From NCBI RefSeq assembly GCF_039691755.1, contig NZ_CP137552.1:1674001-1738000 (forward strand): DNA of 64,000 nt, read 5' to 3'. Position 1 is the first letter of the stretch; every line of letters starts with the position of its first letter. Made by a program: the position numbers and the translations under genes. This stretch comes from Halomonas sp. Bachu 37. Its GTDB lineage: Bacteria; Pseudomonadota; Gammaproteobacteria; Pseudomonadales; Halomonadaceae. Below are positions 16,831 to 24,992 of the stretch, piece by piece. The notes under the pieces were generated by a model that was not told the origin of the DNA, made no database searches, and was given only the letters and a program-made list of their open reading frames with translations.

Positions 16831-18332
16831 TGTTCGCTCTCTTTACCTTGCGAGTCGCGTTGCGGGTCACCTTGCGTGTCGCGGTGCGGGGCGTCCTTGG
16901 TACCGATGATGGCGTAGTCCATGGGCGCCATCAGCAGGCGGTCAAGGCGCTCGGCGGCGGGGTCTTGCGCATCGATACGGGTGCTTTCCGGCGGCGGGTT
17001 GAAGCGCCGGGTTTCCACGGCCTGAAAACCGTGAAACTGATAGAGAAAGCCTAACGTCGGCGGTGTGAGCGGGTTTCGGTGGGTCAGGTCGTGGTAGAAG
17101 CTGTAGCTGGCGACGATCAGGTTTTCCGGGTTAGGGGTTTCCAGAATCAGCACGCCACCGGGAGCCAGCACACGATGGGCTTCGGCGATGAGTTGAAACA
17201 GCGCCTCGAACGGCAGGTGCTCGGCGATGTGAAACCCGCTGATCAACGCATGGCTGTTATCCGCCTGGTGTTTCAGTGCTGCCAGAGCATCCTGGTACTC
17301 AACCGCAAAGCCTTGCGCCTGGCAGTGCGCCACCATCGTGGTATTGAGGTCTATCCCGTGCGCCTCGAACCCGGCCTGCGTGAGCAGGCGCAGCCATTCT
17401 CCTCGGCCACAGCCCAGGTCAAGGGCGCGCCGGCCTGCCTGGCGTGCGCGGGTCCAGGTATCGCGGTAGCGCTCCAGGTGATCGCTGATCTGGGTTTCCT
17501 CGCCGCGGAAGGCATCTTCAAAGGCGAGATAATAGGCATCCAGCGCAGTTGCGCTGGGCGCACCGTCATCGTCAGTGGGCGGCGCGGGTACGTGGGGCGC
17601 ACCGACTTCCCCACCTCCAGGCGTGGACAACGTTTGGCGGCGCAGCTCGGCGACTTGCTGCCATAAACTCCCCTGGCGGGCGTACTCGTGTTGCTGCCGC
17701 TCGGTAAGGGCTTGCTGGCGCTGGTCGATTTCCAGCAGGGCGTTGGCGATCACCTGGCGTGTCTGGCTCGCCGCGCTGTTACGCGCCAGCAGCCGGTAAA
17801 GGCTGGCAGTGTTAGCCCAACGGCGGCGCTTCAACTTGTCCCATGCGCGCAGCAGGCGCCAAAACGCGGCCATCTGTAGCCGATTCATGGCGCCACTGCC
17901 GCGGTTGGCCATGGCATGAAGGCGCGTCAGCCGGCGCAGAATCGGCGGCAAGTGAATGCCCTGCCGGTGTATATGCGCCTGGGCGGGCGCGGCTTGCAGC
18001 AGGCTGCTGAGTACGAACAGTCGCCCAAAGGCAGCGGTTTCCCGCAGGTAGTAGGCGCTCCCTTCCGGGTCGCTTTCGCGGCCGAGCAAATGGTGGTAGA
18101 ACGCCTCGATAAAGGTGGCGTCGTCCTGGTCGTAGGCGAGCAGTTCTTCCAGCCGTGGCCGGGTGGGCACCAACAGCGCAAAGCGGGTGTCTTCGCGCTC
18201 GTTCAGGAAGGCCAGATGGCGGCGCCAGTCTTCGGTGGGTTCGCCGAGCGGCAAATGCTGCGCTTCGAGTTCGGCGGCGGCGTGACGCAGGCGCTGTTCC
18301 AGCCTTTCGATATCCTGTTCTTGTGTGCTCAT
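16827..18332 (-). CDS. SAM-dependent methyltransferase with DUF4214-like N-terminal segment
   Basis: A 501-residue protein. The N-terminus (1-20) is helical and charged. Residues about 70-120 contain FIEAFYHHLLGRESDPEGSA, a DUF4214-type repeat otherwise seen in the surface proteins of this window. The C-terminal third is a class I methyltransferase: DLGCGRGEWLRLL is motif I (SAM site), then GFEAHGIDLN, and GGVLILETPNPE. ATG 18332 is chosen because it overlaps the wzt stop by four bases. Together with a Wzt that carries a C-terminal carbohydrate-binding domain, the layout resembles polysaccharides whose chain end is capped by methylation (E. coli O8/O9 WbdD), so I infer a capping or O-methylation role. 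No kinase domain is visible. Confidence 0.75.
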   Translation of the reverse strand: MSTQEQDIERLEQRLRHAAAELEAQHLPLGEPTEDWRRHLAFLNEREDTRFALLVPTRPRLEELLAYDQDDATFIEAFYHHLLGRESDPEGSAYYLRETAAFGRLFVLSSLLQAAPAQAHIHRQGIHLPPILRRLTRLHAMANRGSGAMNRLQMAAFWRLLRAWDKLKRRRWANTASLYRLLARNSAASQTRQVIANALLEIDQRQQALTERQQHEYARQGSLWQQVAELRRQTLSTPGGGEVGAPHVPAPPTDDDGAPSATALDAYYLAFEDAFRGEETQISDHLERYRDTWTRARQAGRRALDLGCGRGEWLRLLTQAGFEAHGIDLNTTMVAHCQAQGFAVEYQDALAALKHQADNSHALISGFHIAEHLPFEALFQLIAEAHRVLAPGGVLILETPNPENLIVASYSFYHDLTHRNPLTPPTLGFLYQFHGFQAVETRRFNPPPESTRIDAQDPAAERLDRLLMAPMDYAIIGTKDAPHRDTQGDPQRDSQGKESEQ

Positions 18333-19570
18333 GAGGTCTCCTGGTCGGCTGGCGCAACCACGTGAATATGATGGGGAAGTTCGCATATACCGGAAAAGGC
18401 GGGGCCGCTGAAACCGGATACCTCAAACGTCAGCGCGCCATCCTGCCACCAGTAGCATTTATCCAGGTGTTGGCCCCCGGGGTGCAGGGCCAGGGTTACG
18501 GTGTACTTCCCCGGTGCAATGGTGGCGGTGATGGCGAAATGAAACGTGCGGGTTTCACCGGCGTTGAGCGCGGTTGCGCCGTGACGCTCATGGGTGTTGA
18601 TGCCGAAGATATCCTGCCCGAAGCGGTCGCGTATCAGCATCCCCAGCGCGACATCGTCGCAGGCGGTTTGCGCGCGAATGGTGACATACAGGTCGCACAT
18701 TTCACCGCTGGTGAGCATGTTGGCGCCACTGCGCTGGCCGCTGAGCGTGGCGTGTTCGACCACTACGTCGTGGGTGCCGAACACTTGAGCCTGCCGGGCC
18801 AGGTGGCGGCCCTCTTCTTCTTCCGACTGCCGCGCCATGATGTGGTTGTAGACGTTGACGGCTTCTTCCGGGCTGCCCTGTAACACGATTCGTCCCCCAT
18901 CCAGCACGATGGCGCGATCGCAGAGAATCTTGACGGCATTGAGATCATGGGAGACGAACAGAATCGAGCCGCCCTGGGCCTTGAAGTCACGAATGCGCTG
19001 CATGCATTTTTGCTGAAAGTAGCCGTCTCCGACCGATAACGCTTCATCCACCAGCAGGCAGGCGGGATCGGCGTGAATGGCAATGGCGAAACCCAGCCGC
19101 ATCACCATGCCGGAGGAGTAGGTGCGCAACGGCTCATGGATATAGTCGCCCAGTTCCGAAAAGGCAATAATCTCGTCGCGACGCTGCTCTATCTCGGCGC
19201 GGCTCATACCCAGCATCAAGGCATTGGCGATTATGTTGTCGGCGCCGCTCAGTTCGGGGTTGAAGCCGGTGCCGAGCTCCAGCAGGCCGGTCACTCGCCC
19301 CTGAATATCAATTTGGCCGCTATCGGGCAGCAGTACGCCGGTCATCAGTTTGAGCAGCGTGGACTTGCCCGCGCCATTTTGCCCCAACACTCCCAATACC
19401 TCGCCGGGGGCCACGGAGAAGCTGATATCGTTCAGCGCGACATGGGCTTCGTGGCGAACACGGCCGGTCACCACCTCTTTGAGACGGTCGGCCGGCTTGG
19501 CAAAACGCTTGAACGTTTTGCGCAGCGCGGTCACGCGGATGTTGGAATCAGCCGTTGGCGGCGTGGTCAT
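18329..19570 (-). CDS. wzt: Polysaccharide ABC exporter ATPase (Wzt type)
   Basis: A 413-residue ATPase of the polysaccharide exporter. Residues about 1-245 are the nucleotide-binding domain: Walker A GQNGAGKST (near 63), signature YSSGM (near 151) and Walker B CLLVDEAL. Residues about 250-413 form the extra C-terminal domain (PGKYTVTLALHPGGQHLDK) that in Wzt proteins binds the finished glycan end and decides export. The presence of this domain points to O-antigen-like chains with a non-reducing-end cap. It lies 101 bp after the partner permease gene and overlaps the methyltransferase gene that follows. Confidence 0.9.
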   Translation of the reverse strand: MTTPPTADSNIRVTALRKTFKRFAKPADRLKEVVTGRVRHEAHVALNDISFSVAPGEVLGVLGQNGAGKSTLLKLMTGVLLPDSGQIDIQGRVTGLLELGTGFNPELSGADNIIANALMLGMSRAEIEQRRDEIIAFSELGDYIHEPLRTYSSGMVMRLGFAIAIHADPACLLVDEALSVGDGYFQQKCMQRIRDFKAQGGSILFVSHDLNAVKILCDRAIVLDGGRIVLQGSPEEAVNVYNHIMARQSEEEEGRHLARQAQVFGTHDVVVEHATLSGQRSGANMLTSGEMCDLYVTIRAQTACDDVALGMLIRDRFGQDIFGINTHERHGATALNAGETRTFHFAITATIAPGKYTVTLALHPGGQHLDKCYWWQDGALTFEVSGFSGPAFSGICELPHHIHVVAPADQETS

Positions 19571-19671
19571 GGATATGCCTCTTGTGCTTTTACTGTCTGT
19601 TCTTTTTTCTTTCTTGTATTTGACTTGAGTGCGCTGGGCTTATCGGGTGCGCTGGACTGAGAGCGCTTGAT

Positions 19672-20517
19672 TTACAGCGCGTCGCGAAGGTCGCGCTCGG
19701 TGCGTTTGAGTAGCCAGAGCGCAGCGTATAGCAGCACTAGCGTGACGGCGGACACCGCGACCAGCCCTGCCGCGCCGGGCAGTTGCTGATAGAGAATCAG
19801 CGCGCGGTAGGCGTCGATGAACTGGAACATGGGGTTGAGCGCGATGATGTCCAGCGCCCAGGGCGGAATGATGTCATCGACGTAGACGATAGGGGTCAAC
19901 CAGAACCAGACGGGCAGCAGTACCGCGACGCCTTCGCGAATGTCTTTCAAGTAAACCGCCAGGATGGCGAGCAGAAGCCCCAGCGCGTAAGTGAACGCTA
20001 ACTGTAGCGCCAGCACCAGCGGCACGCCCAGCCAATGCGGACCTATAGGGAAACCAATGAGCAGAAGAAATACGGCAAAAAAGGCCATGCCGATCAGGTA
20101 GATCACCGTTTCGGCCAGCAGCGTGGAAAGCGGTAGCGCCTTCAACGAGACGTTGATCTTTGTGATCATCCCCGCGCGGTCTATGAACAGGTTGGTGATG
20201 GCACTGAGGCTCTTGGCGAAGGCGGTCCAGGCGAGGATGCCGCTGATCAGATAGATACTGTAGGTGTATTCGTCGATCTCGGCGCCGAAGCCTTCAAGGC
20301 GCGCGCCCATGATGGTCGAGAAGATCAACACGAATACCAGGATGTTGATCAACGGCGAGACCACCGTCCAGGTGCGCCCGAGCAACGAGCCTTTGTGGCG
20401 GTCGACCAGCTCTTGACGCGTCAGCAGCGCAATGAGCGGCAGGTGTCGGCGGAGGAGTCGGGTCTGCTGTGTCGCGTAATACACCGCCGTATGGCGAAGA
20501 GATGATAGCGTCGCCAT
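19672..20517 (-). CDS. wzm: Polysaccharide ABC exporter permease (Wzm type)
   Basis: A 281-residue ABC-2 type membrane protein with about six transmembrane helices, for example ISGILAWTAFAKSLSAITN and the pair near residues 140-200. The N-terminal amphipathic part includes RQELVDRHKGSLLGRTWTVV, the motif typical of Wzm/KpsM/RfbA permeases. With the adjacent Wzt it would move undecaprenyl-linked polysaccharide across the inner membrane. The ATG overlaps the stop of the upstream glycosyltransferase by one base (TAATG), so the genes are coupled. Confidence 0.9.
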   Translation of the reverse strand: MATLSSLRHTAVYYATQQTRLLRRHLPLIALLTRQELVDRHKGSLLGRTWTVVSPLINILVFVLIFSTIMGARLEGFGAEIDEYTYSIYLISGILAWTAFAKSLSAITNLFIDRAGMITKINVSLKALPLSTLLAETVIYLIGMAFFAVFLLLIGFPIGPHWLGVPLVLALQLAFTYALGLLLAILAVYLKDIREGVAVLLPVWFWLTPIVYVDDIIPPWALDIIALNPMFQFIDAYRALILYQQLPGAAGLVAVSAVTLVLLYAALWLLKRTERDLRDAL

Positions 20518-23495
20518 TAGCGGGGTTCCTTTACCAGTGTGGCAGGTTGGTCGTTCAGAATGGCGGATGCCCAGCGCTCTGCGCTTTGGCGCCAGTTGAG
20601 GTAGGGCATGCCGCGCGAAGGTGTCACGCGCCCTTCTCGCCAGGCCTTGGCCCAGCGCTTGAGCGCCTGGGCGAGCGCCTCGGGCGTGTCGGCCTCGAAG
20701 TAGTCGGCATACTCTCCGGCGACTTCACGAAACACAGGAATGTCGCGAGCGAAAATATCGATGCCGTGGTGGGCAGCTTCAATCAGCGGAAGGCCAAAGC
20801 CTTCGCCGTATGAGGCGGCAATCAAGGCATCGCTTCGCTGATAGAGCGTATCAAGCAGAGTATCGCTGACACCCTGCATCCAGAAAAGCCGCTTTTGACG
20901 CTGCGGATGCCGTTTGATGCGCGCCATAAGGGCTTCGACGTCCCAGCCTTGCTTACCCACGATCACGAGGTTGAAGGGCTCACCTTCCGCCCAACACTGC
21001 TCCAGGGCATCAAGCACTTGGCGATGCCCTTTGCGAGGCTCGACGGTGCCCACCATGAGCCAGATCGGCCCATCGCTGTGGTCAAGCGTTTTTAGCCAGC
21101 GGCGCTCGCTTTGGCTCAGCGCCGCCTGCTTTCCGTGCGCCCCTTCGGTGGGCTGAAAATCCGCGCCAAGGTGAAAGTGTTTGACCCACGGGCGATGCGG
21201 GGCTTCATCGCATGTATCTTCGCCGTGCTTGTCTTCGCCGTGCCTGTCCTTGCCGTACTTGCCTTCGCTGCGGGCATCCAGTTCCGCTTCCACCACGCGG
21301 GCCACCTGAGCGGACACACAGGTAATGCCATCGGCCAGTTCGCTGATGGCGTCGAACCATTCACGCATGGTAGCGGGAATATGCTCGGGAAAACACTCGG
21401 GCAGCGAGAGCGGCAGCAAGTCGTGTACGGTGAAATAGAAACGCACGCCGCCGGCGCGCATACGGCGCATGACGTGTCCGGCCTGTTTGAGCAAGGGGGG
21501 CGCCCATTCGAGTGTGACATAGCGGTCGCCGGGACGTGCCTCAACGGGAATGTCGGGGCCGGGAGATTCGGTCAACCCCAATTGGTCGCAGGCAAAACCG
21601 CGGGCAAGGTAAAAGTCGTCTCCTCCCCAGCGAATCAGCTCGACCCGCCATCCTTGCGGTGGTTGGCGCAACAAGTGGTCGGCGACCCGCCGGGTAACCC
21701 GCTCGATGCCGGTCTTGAGGTCTTCCCAGGCAATGGTGCTGACATCGATCAGCAAACGTGGCGGGTGTTCATCGGGCGTGGTGTCCAGCTCGCTCAAGAT
21801 ACGGGTGAGCTGTTTGGCGGTTTCCGCCGTGTCCATGGCACTGCGCAGCGCGGGATTGGCCGCGAGCTGATCCAGATAACGTTCGTAGCGATAGCGCGGC
21901 GCACGGCGCGGCGCCTCGATAATGGCATCACGGTACTGTTCGGCAATACGTTCCGGCGCCAGCGCGGTGGCGACGAATTCCCGCCCTGCCTGGCCAAGCC
22001 GCTCGCGTGCCTGGGGATTCGTGCTCAGCTCAGTCAGCGCATCGCGCAGGAAGGGCTCCAACTGGGCGGGGTCCTGGGGGTCGGGCAGCAAGCAGACACG
22101 TTCCTGGGGCAGCTCCGCATTGCTGCCGTGTGCATTGGCAATGACCGCGACACCGTGGGCCATGGCATCGAAAACGGCGCCGGAGGTTTCACCGCGGGAT
22201 TGCGTTCGCAGCTGTACGGCAATGTCGGCCGCCTGCAGCCAGGCGGTATAGGTCTCGCGAGAGGCATAGCCGGTAACGGTAACTCGATCGCCGCGAGGGT
22301 GACGTTTCAGCAGTCGGTCAAGTCGCTGCCCATAATCGCCACTGTGCTGCGCACCTACCAGTACCAGCCGAGCATTGTCGCCGAATGGCGGTTGCGCCTG
22401 TGCCGATTCCCCGAGAAAGGCGTCGATCAGTATATGGGTCAGCTTCTTGGGGTTGATGCCGCCGAAGCTGGCAATGACCAGCGTGTCGTCGCTGACATTG
22501 AGCGCCTGGCGTGCTGTCGCACGATTCACTACCGGCGGAAGCTTGCGCAGGTGCGGGATCAGATAGGTGGGCGGCTGCACACCCTGGCGCCAGGCTTTCG
22601 CCAGTGAGCGGGCATGCTCGGAGTGGTAGATCACCCCGCCCGCTTGCCGGGTAATCAAGCCGTTGACGGGGTACTGCTCCGCACCACGCGCATGCTGGGC
22701 AGCTTGAGCATGGGCAATAAGCGCCGGATAGCCATGGTCGGCGTAGAGCTGTTCGCGTACCGCATTGGGACGTAGGCCGCTTTCGTTGAGCCACCATACG
22801 GCATCGAAAAGAAAGTAATCGTGCAATACCACGATGCCTGGGTGATGGCGCAGCAGACCGAATTGATAAGCGTGGTAAAGTGAATTGCCTATCTGGTAGA
22901 TCGTGTAATCGAAATCATCGGCGCGCTGGCTGAATGTGGTGGGGTCGATGCATTCGAACGCGGCAACATCGGCATCCACCTCGGGCTGATCCACCACCAA
23001 GGTGATGGTGAAGTGCCTGGCAAGGTACGGTAAAAGCTCTGCGCTGTAGCTGGCAATGCCGGTGGCTTGCGGCGGTAGCGGTGAAATGAACGCCAGCGTG
23101 GGCGGCGCGTGAGCCGAGATTGCTGCGTCATTTTGCGTCTCGCCATGGCGGGTAGGACATGCTTGCCCAGTGGCCACATCGATTATCGCGTTCGGCGCCA
23201 AGGCCTGAATCATGTGGTCAATGGTGCTATCCAGCAACTGCGAGTCCACTCGGCTCAATACTTCGGCACTATCGGGCAGCAGCGTGTGGCAGTGCGCCTC
23301 GGCAATGCCGTGCTGAAACAATGCACGATGCCAACGAACAAGGGAAATTTCATCCAAGCCCATCAACAGCACGTGCACATCCGCGCACTCAGCGCTTGCC
23401 GGAAGGTGTCTAGCTAGCGCCTGGATTCCCGACTCGGGCTTGGCCAGGGAAGCATCTTGCCGGGCATCAACGATGTAGAGAGTGGTTTTACTCAT
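20517..23495 (-). CDS. Two-domain glycosyltransferase (GT4-GT4 fusion)
   Basis: A 992-residue fusion with two GT-B glycosyltransferase units. The first (about 130-520) has PLPPQATGIASYSAELLPYL and a degraded donor motif (RGETSGAVFDAMAHGVAVIA). The second (about 590-990) has MVGTVEPRKGHRQVLDALEQ and an intact EX7E in EGFGLPLIEAAHHG. Such fusions, like WbdA, often build a repeating unit with two linkages. The ATG at 23495 is preferred; the frame is open further upstream but that stretch overlaps the preceding small gene, whose stop is at 23488, by eight bases. A low-complexity charged stretch at about 765-790 (KYGKDRHGEDKHGED) separates parts of the second unit. The sugar donor is probably GDP-mannose given manC in the cluster. 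Confidence 0.8.
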   Translation of the reverse strand: MSKTTLYIVDARQDASLAKPESGIQALARHLPASAECADVHVLLMGLDEISLVRWHRALFQHGIAEAHCHTLLPDSAEVLSRVDSQLLDSTIDHMIQALAPNAIIDVATGQACPTRHGETQNDAAISAHAPPTLAFISPLPPQATGIASYSAELLPYLARHFTITLVVDQPEVDADVAAFECIDPTTFSQRADDFDYTIYQIGNSLYHAYQFGLLRHHPGIVVLHDYFLFDAVWWLNESGLRPNAVREQLYADHGYPALIAHAQAAQHARGAEQYPVNGLITRQAGGVIYHSEHARSLAKAWRQGVQPPTYLIPHLRKLPPVVNRATARQALNVSDDTLVIASFGGINPKKLTHILIDAFLGESAQAQPPFGDNARLVLVGAQHSGDYGQRLDRLLKRHPRGDRVTVTGYASRETYTAWLQAADIAVQLRTQSRGETSGAVFDAMAHGVAVIANAHGSNAELPQERVCLLPDPQDPAQLEPFLRDALTELSTNPQARERLGQAGREFVATALAPERIAEQYRDAIIEAPRRAPRYRYERYLDQLAANPALRSAMDTAETAKQLTRILSELDTTPDEHPPRLLIDVSTIAWEDLKTGIERVTRRVADHLLRQPPQGWRVELIRWGGDDFYLARGFACDQLGLTESPGPDIPVEARPGDRYVTLEWAPPLLKQAGHVMRRMRAGGVRFYFTVHDLLPLSLPECFPEHIPATMREWFDAISELADGITCVSAQVARVVEAELDARSEGKYGKDRHGEDKHGEDTCDEAPHRPWVKHFHLGADFQPTEGAHGKQAALSQSERRWLKTLDHSDGPIWLMVGTVEPRKGHRQVLDALEQCWAEGEPFNLVIVGKQGWDVEALMARIKRHPQRQKRLFWMQGVSDTLLDTLYQRSDALIAASYGEGFGLPLIEAAHHGIDIFARDIPVFREVAGEYADYFEADTPEALAQALKRWAKAWREGRVTPSRGMPYLNWRQSAERWASAILNDQPATLVKEPR

Positions 23496-23739
23496 GAGGA
23501 GTCTGTTTCCAACGCTGTTCGAGCCCATCGGCGAGTTGCTGCTGGCGCTCGCCATAGCCCTCGATCCGGTTATTCGCCGCGAGGCTGCCGTATTGGCCGG
23601 CTTGTACAGTACGTATCACCCAGCCCTTGAGATGCGGAAAGGGTGCCAGAATACGCTGTCCTAGCCGTCTGAACGCCGGGTAGGTGATGAGCTTTTTTAT
23701 GATGGGGCGTAAACAGCGTTTAATCGTCGCTTTGATCAC
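23488..23739 (-). CDS. Small basic protein in the polysaccharide cluster
   Basis: An 83-residue basic protein (IKATIKRCLRPIIKKLITYP, then FRRLGQRILAPFPHLKGWVI) that could be an amphipathic, membrane-surface peptide. The start is taken as GTG at 23739, inside the last codons of the upstream glycosyltransferase (20-base overlap); there is no ATG in frame. It overlaps the next gene by eight bases. This tight packing argues that it is real. I recall similar short helical stretches as linkers in multi-domain glycosyltransferases, so it may be a split-off linker. Function unknown. Confidence 0.5.
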   Translation of the reverse strand: MIKATIKRCLRPIIKKLITYPAFRRLGQRILAPFPHLKGWVIRTVQAGQYGSLAANNRIEGYGERQQQLADGLEQRWKQTPHE

Positions 23740-24904
23740 CCAGGACCTCCATGGTGTCGAGTAACGCGCCTAAGCGTTGCCAAAATTGGGGATAGCTGAA
23801 GGTCTCGGCGTGGCGACGGCAGGCGTGAGGATCAAACGTCATGGTTTCGAAACGTTCCAGTGTATCGAGTAGCGAGCGCGCGGTTTGCGCCGGAAAGTGA
23901 AGACCGGTGGCCGCTGCGCCATGGGCCTCGCCTTTGACGGTCTCCAGCGCGCCTCCCTTGCCGTAAGCCAGTACAGGGGTGCCGCAGGCCTGTGCTTCCA
24001 GCGGTAAAATGCCGAAGTCTTCATCGGCCGCAAATATGAAGCCTCGGGCATTGGCCATCAGCGTGGTGAGCTTGGCATCGGGTTGGTAGCCCATGAGCTC
24101 GATATTGTCGGCGCCTGCCGCACGCTGGGCGAGCCGCGCGGCTTCCGGGCCTGCGCCAACCACTTTCAGGCATCGCTGGGGGGTACGTTTAAACGCGTCG
24201 ATAATCAGGTCGAGTCGCTTATAGGGCACCAGCCGGGACGCTGCTAAATAGTACGCCTCGCGCGGGCCGTCATTGAGACAGAAGTGCTCGATATCTACCG
24301 GGGGATGCAGCACATGGGCCTGACGGCGGTAGTACTTGGCGATACGTTGCGCCACATTATGCGAATTGGCGATGAAGTGATCCACCTGTTGCGCAGTAAA
24401 GTAATCCCACTGACGCATACCCTTCAGCGTTTTCCGCACGTAGGTTTCCATGCCTGGAAAGCGGAAACCGGCATCGTCAAGGTAGCTTTCCTTCATGTCC
24501 CAGGCATAGCGCATGGGGGTATGGCAGTAGCAAATATGGGCTTGCTCGGGGTGCGTGATGACCCCTTTGGCCACCGCATGACTGGAGGAAATCACCAGAT
24601 CGAAGCCGCGCAGATCAAACTGCTCGACCAGGTACGGCATCAACGGTAGGTAGTGGCGATAGTACCGCTTGGCGAAAGGCAATTTTTGCAAATGGCTGGT
24701 GTGTATTTTCCTGCCATGCAGCCAAGCGGCCTCTTCCTTGGGCATGAAATCGACCAAGGTAAAAATTTCCGCCTGTGGAAAGGCTTGAACCAGCGCGTGA
24801 AGCACTTTTTCCGCCCCACCATTGACGACAAGCCAGTCGTGTACGATGGCGACACGGCGCTCGCGAAAATAATGGGGAGGTTGTACTTCCATGACGCCCT
24901 GCAT
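23720..24904 (-). CDS. Glycosyltransferase family 4 (WbaZ/mannosyltransferase-like)
   Basis: A 394-residue GT-B enzyme: VAIVHDWLVVNGGAEKVLHA at the start, the conserved CYCHTPMRYAWD block typical of WbaZ-like mannosyltransferases, and the EX7E motif in EDFGILPLEAQACGTPVLAY. It should transfer mannose or a related sugar from GDP-sugar to the lipid-linked chain, in keeping with manC directly upstream. Two ATGs are possible (24904 and 24892); neither has a strong ribosome binding site and the longer is given. Confidence 0.85.
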   Translation of the reverse strand: MQGVMEVQPPHYFRERRVAIVHDWLVVNGGAEKVLHALVQAFPQAEIFTLVDFMPKEEAAWLHGRKIHTSHLQKLPFAKRYYRHYLPLMPYLVEQFDLRGFDLVISSSHAVAKGVITHPEQAHICYCHTPMRYAWDMKESYLDDAGFRFPGMETYVRKTLKGMRQWDYFTAQQVDHFIANSHNVAQRIAKYYRRQAHVLHPPVDIEHFCLNDGPREAYYLAASRLVPYKRLDLIIDAFKRTPQRCLKVVGAGPEAARLAQRAAGADNIELMGYQPDAKLTTLMANARGFIFAADEDFGILPLEAQACGTPVLAYGKGGALETVKGEAHGAAATGLHFPAQTARSLLDTLERFETMTFDPHACRRHAETFSYPQFWQRLGALLDTMEVLGDQSDD

Positions 24905-24937
24905 CCTGTTGGACTCAAAAAGCGCTATAGCTTAAAG

Positions 24938-24970
24938 CAAGCAGGGAATTGGCTCCATCCCCGCTGCTTG
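24938..24970 (-). terminator. Possible hairpin between manC and the next glycosyltransferase
   Basis: CAAGCAG and CTGCTTG pair (7 bp) and can extend with further G-C pairs, with CTTTAAG following on the minus strand. It sits in the 88-bp gap after manC. It might reduce transcription into the distal glycosyltransferase and exporter genes. The tail is weak. Confidence 0.35.
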
Positions 24971-24992
24971 TTTGGTAGTGTGATTCTTACCC

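Noticed and set aside
21111..22607. Long plus-strand open frame opposite the two-domain glycosyltransferase
   Set aside because: Shadow of a clear glycosyltransferase; its protein is low in recognisable motifs and has no ribosome binding site.
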